Source: Liolophura sinensis (taxonomy: Eukaryota; Mollusca; Polyplacophora; Chitonida; Chitonidae). Taken from it: a stretch of 64,000 nt of DNA. Of this stretch, positions 10,877 through 20,712 are shown piece after piece (position 1 is the stretch's first letter; each line of letters opens with the position of its first letter). A model generated the notes under the pieces. The model made no database searches, was not told where the DNA came from, and worked only from the letters and a program-made list of their open reading frames with translations. The translations under genes were made by a program, and so were the position numbers. Where the stretch lies: positions 21,590,017 through 21,654,016 of the forward strand of contig NC_088307.1 of assembly GCF_032854445.1 (NCBI RefSeq), in the 5' to 3' direction.

Positions 10877-11699
10877 ACAGACACAGTATTAGGTTGGTAA
10901 CCGTATGAAATTCTTTGTAAAATGTTTGCATTAAGACTTGTTGCTTCAGTTCTACCACTAACCAAAATATGGCCGACTCGCAGAATTTCTTCGAAAAAAA
11001 AAAAAACAGAAAAACATGAATGTACCGTACAGGCAGAATGGGTATAATGTGAGTTATTTTTATATCTTTTTTTCCACTTTCCGACTGTAAAATGAATCCC
11101 AGTGATGAAAATAATGGCCAAGTGATAAATTAAATGATCTCCCTTTCCTCAGAATTTAGTATTGAATGAAGTACTCTTTAATCAAAAACTTCTTATACTG
11201 ATTTAAATTTGAGGTTTAATTGTTGTTATTTTACTCTTGCTTTTGTTCCTGTTGCTTTGTGGTTTCTTTCCCTTTTTCTTTCCAGATATTGCTGCTGTCA
11301 GTCTGTTGCCCTGTTGAACCCCAGTACCCTTCCAGTTTTGTTCGCTAGGTGAAATATCCTTTTTTAGTCCTTTAAAACCTGTCATAACACTGTTCTTAAT
11401 CATGAAAAGAACAGTGTGTTCTTGGTAAATGTTGTAATTGTGAACACCAGTCTTAAAATCAATAAATCTCAGGGTGTTTAAATATACAATAGTATAACAG
11501 TGAAATAAGTATGCAACAAAATTTATTTTCATCACATTTTTGAGTTATTAAAAAAATTCATGTCATAAAAAATGTCACATATCATTTTTATCTAGTCAGT
11601 AGGACTAGAGGTGAAGGTAAAATAAACACTACATCAGCAATTTGAAATATTTGATTTTTTCCCCCTAAAATATCTCCATACGTACGCGGAGCCGTCTAA

Positions 11700-12834
11700 A
11701 GAGGGATGCTGTCTCCTCTGTATTCTCTTTCAATATGAAAAAGAAGGTGCTGTCACGTCCTCTGCGCAGACAGAAAGCAGATGAGAACTCTGATCTTAAA
11801 TCAGACTTTGGATTGGAGATTGGATCAGAGGTCACTGTTCACTCCTCTTCTGGCACTGAATTAGAGACTGTGGACCATGTGGCTAGCACTTCAGATAGCC
11901 CATTAGATGACGGTGTACAGTGTGAACTGTTAGGAAGGAAGTCAATAGAAAAGTAGGTTACTAACCCTAAGGCGGTCTGCTATTACACTGAATTTCAGGA
12001 TTATGAGCATGTTATGTTTTTTTTATCACACTTTAGACCCAGCAGTACATCACCTTAAGTACACGTGTTATTCTATTTCACCAAAAGATCAGCAGTTCTT
12101 GACATTGATGAAATTACGGCAGGCTAAAGATGATGTTGAGTTGAGCCTTTTGTTTGATGTGGCTGAGTCCACAGTCTCTCAAATCATTACCACTTGGATC
12201 AACTTTTTGTATTTTCAGCTGAAGAAAATTAATATTTGGCCTTGATGGGAGGTAATGGATCAGTTCCTGCCAGATGATTTTGGGCGGAAATTTAGAAACA
12301 CATGGGTCATTTTAGACGCAACAGAAACCCCAATTAACAAACCTTCATGTTGATGCAAAGTATGTAACTTGGTCCTCCTATAAACACCGTAACACCGTAA
12401 AAACAATGAATGGATGCACTCCTAGGGGTTCCATTTCTTACATAAGTGATTCTTATGGTGGCTCAGTCAGTGACAGGCAAATTATTGAACAGTCACCATT
12501 GTTAGATCCATCAAAGCGAATGTTGTCAAAGAAAGACAGCATAATGGCTGACAGGGGTACCATGGTACAAGATCTTTTTGCTGCCCAAGATGTCTTCGTT
12601 AACACTCCTACAATGCTAAGAGGTAAAACACAGTTAGAACCTGATGAAGTTGTTCGGGATAGACGTGTTGCATCTAAAAGGATCCACATAGAAAGAGTTA
12701 TTAGGTTAGCTAAAGGCTACAAAATCTTAAAGGAAGAGTTACCACCAAGTAAAGTAATCCTTGGTTCCAGAATCATTTATGTATGTTTTGCTCTTCAGAA
12801 TTTTAGGAAATCTATTGTTAGTGAGTATGCATGA
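11700..12834 (+). pseudogene. HTH plus DDE transposase core (ISL2EU type)
   Basis: An acidic Ser/Asp linker (11735-11956) leads into a helix-turn-helix of the HTH_Tnp_4 kind (LRQAKDDVELSLLFDV then AESTVSQIITTW, about 12100-12220). A DDE_Tnp_4 nuclease core follows: first Asp in VILDATE (12306-12326), YVTWSSYKHRNTVK, TPRGSISYISDSYGGS, second Asp in IMADRG, and RIHIERVI with the likely third acid. Breaks: TAG 11954-11956, a frame change at a T8 run near 12017, TGA 12243-12245, and TGA plus a frame change near 12350. The last 480 bp are open. The order matches a complete but inactivated transposase that joins to the THAP exon upstream. Confidence 0.8.
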
Positions 12835-13199
12835 GTTTAAACTCCTTTACTGCTGCTTCTATACTATATGTAAATCTCTTTAGTTTCTACCCAAATGTGC
12901 TGTATCATCACTGTATCATCTTCACTGCTGTGAACTGAAATAATATCATGATACAGTTTTGAAATTAAGAAACCCCTGCTTACTGACAGAACCAGGAATT
13001 CCAATGGAAACACTAAACTCTGACAAATAAGTTTGAGCCCAGCTTTTACTGGTTTAGTACTGCTTTACATCAGGAGATTTGTCAGGTACCTGGCAAATGA
13101 CGGTAGTTTCCATTTAACACCGTGTGGTTTCCTCTACACATAAACCTGACTGCTTACAATGTACTTATGTGAATTAATCTTAGTAAATTATTAAACACC

Positions 13200-13330
13200 G
13201 GTCCGAAGGTCCAGCAGCATCCTGCGGATTGTCGTGGGTTTCCCTTAGACTCTGCGCGGTTTTCTCCCACCATAATGTTGTCTTATAAGTGATGTATGCA
13301 TGGGTACGGTGTACACCAATCAAATAAACA
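13200..13330 (+). mobile_element. SINE fragment inside the transposon
   Basis: Diverged tRNA-SINE 3' half (catcctgcggattgtcgtgg to caccaatcaaataaac) in the space between the convergent transposase and nuclease genes. A short SINE tail remnant (caccaatcaaataaataaa) also lies at 14240-14268. Confidence 0.75.
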
Positions 13331-13334
13331 CCAG

Positions 13335-14830
13335 TCAATTGAAAGCAATGAATTTACAACATAGCTGATATGTATGATCTGAAATGTTTGGTGTAAAACA
13401 GGTCAAGCTTGGAAGTAGTAAATGGTTGCAGAATGTGTCATCAATATCAGTTTTTTGAATGAACAGATCACAAAAAGTATATACAACAAAATAATAAAAT
13501 GATCGTTTAGAAAAGTACCGTTGTCCCTGAACTTGACAATAATAAGAATGATGTGGAGAAAGGGTGATATTACCATCTGTATCATGTGTGAGAAAAGGAA
13601 AATATCTACCTGGGTAGATTTTCTCATTACGTCCAGCGTATGGGCATTTAACTTCCACCAAGGTACTATTGTCTAAGACAACATCCGGTGTAGTTGCCAA
13701 GTAAGGCAAATCAACACAAATAAATAACCCTGCTTTACGGGTTCTCACGCCTAATTTTTTCTCAAACTGAGAAATGACCTTTTGTTCATACTGTTTCCCA
13801 TGAAGCATTGCCTTTGTTGTGCATTGCTGTCTTGTAAGTAAGGAGGTACACAAAGTTTGTTTGTTTCTGGGGCTTGTCATTTTTACGATCTCTCCAAAAC
13901 GTGAAGCTTTAAGACGCCATTTCCTTTCCCTATACCAGGTCTTGCTGGCACTTCTGCTTGAGAACTTCCTCTTGTAAGGCAATTTCTCTGCCTTAACTGG
14001 AGATCCTGGAAAATAAAATGACTCGTCGCCTTTAGCAGTTCAGGGAATACCTGCACTTAGGTGTACAAAGGCACTAGTTCACTTCAACTGTCAGGGTCCT
14101 TTAAACATAACGTTGCCTGTTTAAAGCCAACAATCCCTGTTTTAGATGTGGCTTTAAGACAGGAGGTGTGTCATGTATTACAATGGTTAACTCCTCATAA
14201 TTTTGGCTTTCTGCATTTAAATGCTGTTTAATACAGCTTTAAACACCAATCAAATAAATAAAGCAATCATACTATCTGAGCAGTTCTCCAAATTAGAAAA
14301 AAATTAATTACATCTACTACTGTAGTCACTTGAAATCCATTTATATTTAATCAGTCAAATTTCTCAACATTTACATGCCATATAAACTTGCCAAATATTA
14401 GTTTCGGAACAATCCAGGTCACTTTCCCCAGCTAACTGACAAAGTAGCAATCCTGTCAAACTGTGACATGTAATTTACCACTGTACTTGTTTTTTGGTTG
14501 GTGAAAAGTTTGCAAGCCGTCTGTGCAACATCTCTCCACTTGCACTTCTCCCGTCGGGATGAAATGGTAAAGCATTAACAGCACAGCTGCTAGATGCTTT
14601 CACACATTCATAAGGCAAGTGTTTACCTTGGTTTTCATAGACGCTCCCACAATGCCAGTGAGGTAAACATACGGTAGTGTAATATACACACTACAGGCCA
14701 GTATGCGGTTTCCGGTGTACATGTTTTCACTTTTCTGAAGCGCTTTAATGTCTGCCGATGCCTGTCTGTCACCTGCCAGTCTGTAGAGGAAGTAACCTTC
14801 AATCTGCTCCATTGTCACTGGAGGGAACAA
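13335..14830 (-). pseudogene. SWIM-YqaJ nuclease of the transposon
   Basis: Minus strand. The upstream part (14830 to about 14440) reads EGYFLYRLAGDRQASADI then VYLTGIVGASMKTK. A SWIM-like CxH zinc site follows whose Cys is now TGA (next codons KHLAAVLLML), then, after a frame change, KWRDVAQTACKLFTNQKTS. After an acceptor at 14006/14005 comes a YqaJ/lambda-exonuclease domain: RFGEIVK, HGKQYEQ, then the catalytic signatures TTPDVV, VEVKCP and YYCQVQGQ, and YFVVYT. A frameshift near 13405 destroys the C-terminus (FYTKHF appears in another frame). YqaJ enzymes resect DNA ends; in ISL2EU elements this is the second protein. The gene converges on the transposase gene, with about 0.5 kb between them. 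Confidence 0.8.
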
Positions 14831-15462
14831 AACCCTATGTTGTGCTGTAAGCTGCTGAAAACCTGTTGAAGGCCATTATGGCTCTAGCGGCTCCGGTACC
14901 TGAATGACAGGGGCCTTAAAATTATGATTTCTGTCATATGCACACAACCTGTAAGAGTTCAGTATAATATTTCTATGTTACACCCTATTTCCCTATATTT
15001 ATACCCTATTTTCCCTATATGTTATACCCTAGTTCATTATTTACTGTTACAATATTCCATCATCAGCAGACGTCACAACAGGATTATTTCAGAAGTTCTG
15101 CTGACCTCCCCATGCTGATGACAACTTATGATTTTGCTACGTTAAAATACATATACGTAATCCTCCTATAATATGCCCCCTCCCCCGCAAAAAAGAGAAG
15201 AAAACAAAAAAAGGGCTAAGTTTAATGAAGATGCTTATAAATTTCATGACTCTCAAACAGCCTTTATTTACAAAGAGGTACATTTTTTTATAGCATCAGC
15301 TGAAATGTCATTTTGACGTATTAACTTTATACTACTTGTAACACGTTTGATTGTCGATAATTACCTGCAAACATGCTTATTACTGAATGAAAAAAGTTCA
15401 TACGAGTGCATACCTTTCAATCAGTTCTGTTTTTCGGTCTGTAGTTGTCGCAAATCTCTTTA

Positions 15463-17742
15463 TAAGCTGGCTAGAATATTGTATCCAATCCATTTTGAGA
15501 TGCCTAGACTTCAGGAGATAGAAGAAATCTGGTGAAACATGACTCTCCATGCCCGTTGAACTAAACCCATGTAAAAAAGTCATGCTTGCCTGTCCAGCCC
15601 ATGTACACGACTGTCAGTTACACACAGTAGTTCGGACAACCACGGATCACAAGATGTAATCGACCAAACACAACTATTCGGTTCATACCTGGACAAAGTG
15701 ATAACTTTTCCGTGTGTTGGAGACACAACAGCTTCACTCTGATCGAGTCGACCGGAATCACTTCGCGATTAGCTCTAGACGTCACATGCCTCGCGTCACA
15801 CCATCTATGATGTCCAATAATTATTATTTTATTCAATTTTACATTAAAAAAAAAAAGACACCGTATCCAGAGAATATGGCCACAGAAACGTGTTAGGCAA
15901 CATATTGGGAAAAAATAAGCTTATTACTTGAAAGCATACGGTTATGTAACTCGCTGTGCCACTTCGAAAGCAGTTCACCTATGAATCTCAAGTACCGGTA
16001 TCGAAAATTGCACCATTTATAGTAAGAAACACGGCATGTGTTTATACTACGGCGAGTGATCGGGTATACCAACTGAGAAAGGAAAGTCCTTTTTTTGAGG
16101 TGATGTGTCCGCACTAGACGGGGGCATCGCCGCGTAGACACTAAGCAAAATAATGACATTCTCATTAAGATGATCCTAATTCCAGGAGTTCAAAAGCGCA
16201 GCCGCCGTCCGTTGGGGGTGGGGGTGGGGGGTCTTACCGATGACGTTATTGATTTTTTTGTCTAACGGACCGGCGACCTGTATGGCTAATCTAAGCCCAC
16301 TTGTCATAATGCTGGCTAGGTCATCAGCCGCCGCCGCTATTCGCTTCTGCACATACATGAAAAGGTATGACGATACCAACAGATAACTGTGTGCCCTGAT
16401 GGTACATCTTATTTAGATCTATATTTGTACAAAGACGAAAAAGGTCCCCTTTCAGGCCGCCTTTACGACAAAAGGGTTAATTTCAATTTTGATATTGTAA
16501 ATTATCCTTATTTAGATAGCAATATACCAAAGGGTCCTGCATATGGCGTATACATATCTCGCCTTGTAGTATTTGTCAGATCTTGCGTTGATTGTGATGA
16601 CTTTAATCTGCGTCATAAATTGCTAGTTCAAAAACTAGTTTGTCAAGGATACTCCATCAGACGCCTTCATTCTAAGTTTCTCAAATTTTACAATGAGTAT
16701 AACACTCTCGTTGGCAGGTATGGACAGAGCGTTCAGGATCTCTCGCGATCTGCATTGTGATCAACCACATAGACGGCGCTGTTATCCCTATGTACATATC
16801 TATCATGTATATGGCATTTAACAACATAGATGGCGCTATGTTGTGTAACCGTCTATCTTGTATGTCTCTTGTGGCATGGGATCTTTACATATTAACGGGA
16901 AAGACGTAATCGTCCGTTACTTTTGAATCATAATCTGATCGGTTAGGGTCTGTAACGCTCGTCATTTTCAAACTGTATCTAATAACGGTTAACCTGGGGC
17001 TAGAGGTCGTAAAGGTAGCCATGCTCATTACATCAGCATGATGTCTTTATGAACAGTTGCAATTAAAGCGCGACTGAGATACTCGTTTAATTGTTATTTG
17101 ACCTGGAACTCATTCACGGATTCCAAATTTGAACTTTGATATGGAATTCATGCCTGGAATTTTCATTGTCTACCCGGCATCATTGAAAACTGATGACCGC
17201 TTCTCTCTTGTGTGTTACCGTCTTTATTTCTTATTTGTATAATTTCTTGCATACCTTTGTCTTTCGGAGTTAGTGTTTTGGAAATGGATCTTGCTATTAT
17301 CGACATGGAACGCCTTTTACGGACTACGAATGGTATATGAATGTCGGACTTGACGCTTAAACTTATATGCCAAGCTAGTCTATAAGACAATTCAGAAGCT
17401 AGAGACCACGTGATTTCCTGGTTGCAAACAGGGTGGGTGAAGAAATTCGTCCCGGAAAAAAATTTTTACATGGGAAAATGCCTGTTGTCAAATCGATGTC
17501 ATCGACTCATGTGATGTTTTTATTCCCACAAGTATACCCAAAAATATAATACTATAGAATACTAATGTAATATCATACACACGATTACAATGTTATGCTA
17601 TACAATGTTATTCTATACAATGTTATACTATACAATGCTATACAATGTTATACTATACAATGCTATTTTGCTCCCATCTCGAGCACGACTCCCTCATCCT
17701 CCTCGCTCACTGGACGACGCAGCGCGGACCTCAACGAAATAA
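15463..17742 (-). repeat. Right inverted arm of the transposon (interrupted)
   Basis: Reverse complement of the left arm, from gactccctcatcctcctcgc at the outer side to the inner end near 15463. About 970 bp at 16393-17363 have no counterpart in the left arm and are an insertion. The outer acaatgttat repeats (17590-17665) are longer and more regular than in the left arm. Confidence 0.85.
16393..17363 (+). mobile_element. Truncated retroelement inserted in the right transposon arm
   Basis: This block is absent from the left arm. Its first bases already encode protein (to 16760): PDGTSYLDLYLYKD, then NFDIVNYPYLDSNIP, AYGVYISRLVVF, RHKLLVQKLVCQGY, KFYNEYNTLVGRY. I recognise this as the region downstream of the fingers in reverse-transcriptase-like mobile-element proteins, but cannot name the clade; a Penelope-like or LINE origin is possible. 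Starting mid-protein at the junction fits 5' truncation during target-primed reverse transcription. The 600 bp after the TGA would be 3' UTR. It postdates the transposon. Confidence 0.6.
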
Positions 17743-17814
17743 TCGTTGAGAATCGGATCTTGGTATTATAAAGATCGACATTAGAGTTAGACGCCACAGC
17801 GCTTTTCTGTCTTC

Positions 17815-18330
17815 GGAGTGACTGTGATCATTTCTGAAAAGATAACATGACTTTTTTAAAATTTTTAAATGTGTGAGATTCTTCATGTTAAACGTATTTA
17901 TTGATACTGAAAAAAATATTTAAACACAAAATGTTGCTTTGTGATCAGTTTTGAAAATTATGAGAACATGGCTTATTAAGTGTGTGCAATTCTTTACGAT
18001 AAATATATTCAGTTGGACTGAGAAAACACCTTCAAGATAGTTGTTACCTTTGGATCAATTCTGAAAATAGAACATAACTTTTTAAATACATGTACCAGAT
18101 TGTTCACGTAAACATACTTAATATGACTGAGAAAACACCTGCACAGAAATTGTAACCATGTGCTCAATTCCGAAAATAGAGCTTGGCTTTAAAATACATG
18201 AACCAGATTACCAGATTCTTAACGATATTTAATATGACGACTAGTGAGAAAATAACTACATTTGGATCATTTCTGCAAAGAGAAGATGGCCTATTACAGG
18301 TATCAGAGTCTCAACGCTAAACGCTTTTTC
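17815..18330. repeat. Degenerate tandem repeat, period about 110 bp
   Basis: Four to five diverged units share the order gatca.tt.tgaaaat, a..atg.ctttttaa, ccagattcttcacg and atatgactgagaaaacacc. They lie directly outside the right transposon arm. No coding potential seen. Confidence 0.65.
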
Positions 18331-18442
18331 TGTGACCAATATTTACATTCAAACTGACATAGTTGGTTTATAACTGTTTCCGTCAGCTTGTGGTTTAAGC
18401 GCATGCTGACTGCAAACCTTTACGAGAGCATACATTAATTCC

Positions 18443-18602
18443 CAGAGCGGCTGTACGTGGGAAGGTCTTCAAGCAACCTGCAGATGGTCGTGGGTTTCCT
18501 CTGGGCTCTGCCCGGTTTCCTCCCACCATAATGCTGGCCGCCGTCGTATAAGTCAAATATTCTTGAGTACGGCATAAAACACCAATCAAATAAATCAATA
18601 AA
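18443..18602 (+). mobile_element. tRNA-SINE without head
   Basis: Forward SINE from the cggctgtacgtgggaagg site to the caccaatcaaataaatcaat tail, well conserved. Confidence 0.9.
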
Positions 18603-18639
18603 ACCGTGGTATTGGTAGATCAAATACAGTGCTACAATT

Positions 18640-18757
18640 TCTGTGCTGTTTCCGGAAGGACATGAACTTTCCGGATACTACAGCAACTGGATGTATCAGC
18701 CATTCATGTATCCAAAATCTTTGAGAGGAAACACAATCTGTGATTACATTGACAAAA
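18640..18757 (+). pseudogene. Isolated CTLD-like fragment
   Basis: One plus-strand frame reads PEGHELSGYYSNWMYQP then SLRGNTICDYID, which resembles the middle of a CTLD (DG.E..Y.NW..QP...C). It stops in a poly-A run at 18752, and a SINE follows. SINEs flank it on both sides and no partner exons were found, so it is probably a fragment left from lectin-gene duplication. The match is short. Confidence 0.4.
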
Positions 18758-18784
18758 AAAAAAAAAACGCGTAGGCTGTCGGTT

Positions 18785-18958
18785 TTATTTATTTTATTTA
18801 TTTTGTTGGTGTTTTATGCTGTACCCAAGAATATTTCACTTATACGACTGTGGCCAGCATTATGGTGGGAAGAAACCGGGCGAAGCCCAGGGGTAAACCA
18901 TACGCAGGTTGCTGGAAGACCATCCCACGCAAAGACGGAGAGGAAGTCAGCATGGCCA
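18785..18958 (-). mobile_element. tRNA-SINE without head, minus orientation
   Basis: Reverse SINE with a T-rich (complement of A-rich) start and the ccagcattatggtgggaaga block, ending at gagaggaagtcagcatg. Confidence 0.9.
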
Positions 18959-19057
18959 CGGTTTTGTGCTTGAAAACAGTTTTATCGGACTAAACGTTGA
19001 AATACAGCAATATCCCAGTTAATCAAGCAACTTAAGATTTAAGTCATCAGATGTCCT

Positions 19058-19645
19058 CAAAAGGTCAAACTAAGAATAGGAAAGAACTCAAATTGTGGTT
19101 TGTGCATTGTTCTGCAGCAAAGGATCAAATTTGAAACTTTGTAAAGCAAAGGTTTTATTTGTGGCTGTGTTTGAATTGTTTTGCTTAAGTCTGAAAACGT
19201 TTGATAAATAAGGGCTTAGGACCTTTACTTATTATTAAAAATCCTTAAAAAACAAAACTCAAAACAGGAAAGAACCCAAACTGTAGCTAGTGCCTTCTTC
19301 TGCAGTAAAGAATCGGAGTAGACATTTTAAACTTTCTAGAGCGATACATTTGAATTGTAGCTGTGTTTAGATTTTAACTCAAGTCCCAGAGGAGAAGAAA
19401 ACATAAAAATGATGGCAAAATCAGATGAAAGAAAACTTACTTGAAAATAATTATGTTCTTTAATATTTTTTTTCGATTTTTCTTTTTCAGAAGAAAAGCG
19501 TATTTAAAAAAAAATTGTGCGTGGTGGGTATGTGGAACCATTCTATGATATATGTCACCTCTGCAAAATAATGTTCTTAATCAGCATGTGATGTATGTAT
19601 AATAAACTTATGTGAATGTAAATTTATTGTTTACATCCAAACATA
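19058..19645 (+). repeat. Local tandem duplication followed by a repeat shared with 33580-33842
   Basis: Two units of about 185 bp (from about 19058 and 19245) share ggaaagaac, ttctgcag.aaa, tttgaattgt and gctgtgttt. The next block (19385-19645: ggagaagaaaa, atattttttttcgatttttc, tgtgaatgtaaat) aligns over about 260 bp with 33580-33842 in intron 2 of the plus-strand lectin gene. Non-coding. Confidence 0.65.
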
Positions 19646-19650
19646 AGCGG

Positions 19651-19851
19651 GGGCCTCCGTGGCTTAGTTGGTTAGCGCGCTAGCGCAGCGTAATGATCCG
19701 GAAGCCTCTCACTGATGCGGTCTCTGCGAGCTCATGCTGGCTTCCTCTCCGGCCGTACGTGGGAAGATCTGACAGCAACCTGCGGATGGTCGGGGGTTTC
19801 AACTTGGTTATTCCTGGTTTCCTCTCACCATAATGCTGGCCGCCGTCCAGA
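19651..19851 (+). mobile_element. tRNA-SINE with tRNA head, 3'-truncated
   Basis: Starts with the complete tRNA-like head (ggcctccgtggcttagttgg, ttagcgcgctagcgcag; pol III A-box-like tggcttagttgg), continues through the body, and breaks off at ctggccgccgtc without the usual tail. Confidence 0.9.
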
Positions 19852-20004
19852 CGAAAATCCAGATAATCGACTTTTATTCCAGCCATTTAAAAATCAAATT
19901 ATCCAAACGTTAAACCCTGGTGGTGTTTGAGTACCATCATATGGTTACATCAGATTTAAATCTTGCGATATTAAACCTACGCCTCATTCAGTTGTTCTAT
20001 TTTT

Positions 20005-20355
20005 AAATAAACATTTAATAACTTGTATATGTCGGAAAGTTATCATTCGCCAAAGAGGAAATAAACGATGACAATGTCAACGTCATTCGCGTCGCCTTGT
20101 TAGGCTATACCCAAAACTATACCCTGTATATTTCGTTTTTCTTATAATTCTGACTACGCCATAAAATGTATTTAATGCAGCCTTTTTAAACATTTAACCA
20201 CTTGTATATCACGGAAAGTTATCCTTCGTGAAAGAGAAAATAACCGATGACAAAGCCAATGTCATTCACATCGCCTTGTTAGGCCATACCCAAAACTACA
20301 CCCTGTAATATTAATTTTTTCTTATAATTTTGACTGCACCATAATAATTTTTGAT
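20005..20355. repeat. Two-copy tandem duplication of about 180 bp
   Basis: Units at about 20005-20185 and 20187-20355 share acttgtatat, cggaaagttatc, cgccttgttaggc, atacccaaaacta and ttcttataatt. No coding potential. Confidence 0.8.
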
Positions 20356-20607
20356 TATTATTTTTTTTTGACTAATTATGTGATTATTCTTTTTGACTGG
20401 GCTTGTTAGTAACACCTCTGAGTTATATGACGTAAACTGTTTGTCCACGGAATAATTTTTAAAACAATCATTATTAAATCAACTGTAATTGACTACTTCC
20501 GGATCACTTCAGGTAAGTTGTAATGGATTTTTTTCCTCGCTCAAAGTAATACAAAAAACTTTTGGAAAATATGGTCTTTACATTTCACCTCAAAATACTG
20601 CTTTTTC

Positions 20608-20613
20608 TTTAAT
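20608..20613 (-). promoter_or_regulatory. Possible variant poly(A) signal of lectin gene 1
   Basis: ATTAAA on the minus strand about 100 nt after the predicted stop. No canonical AATAAA was seen in this short stretch; weak evidence. Confidence 0.3.
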
Positions 20614-20712
20614 TTACAGATAGGGAGAAAACGTAAAATAACTGGAGTATTTCTGGGCAGAGTTATCGATCTTCCATTTGAGGTACAAGTTATTCTTGTC
20701 TTTATATAATCT

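Larger units (their letters stand above)
8930..17742. mobile_element. Decayed ISL2EU-like DNA transposon with 1.3-kb inverted arms
   Basis: Inverted arms at 8930-10207 and 15463-17742 (the right arm carries a 1-kb insertion) enclose a plus-strand THAP, HTH and DDE transposase and a convergent minus-strand SWIM-YqaJ nuclease. From family knowledge, a transposase plus a YqaJ-type exonuclease is the hallmark of the eukaryotic ISL2EU (IS4EU) superfamily. All coding parts carry stops or frameshifts, so the copy is dead. I could not define a target-site duplication, and the outermost termini are approximate because the left end merges into tandem repeats. Confidence 0.75.

Noticed and set aside
14924-15118. 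Plus-strand 64-codon frame between the nuclease gene and the right arm
   Set aside because: Low-complexity repeat of tataccctatttcc; not protein-like.
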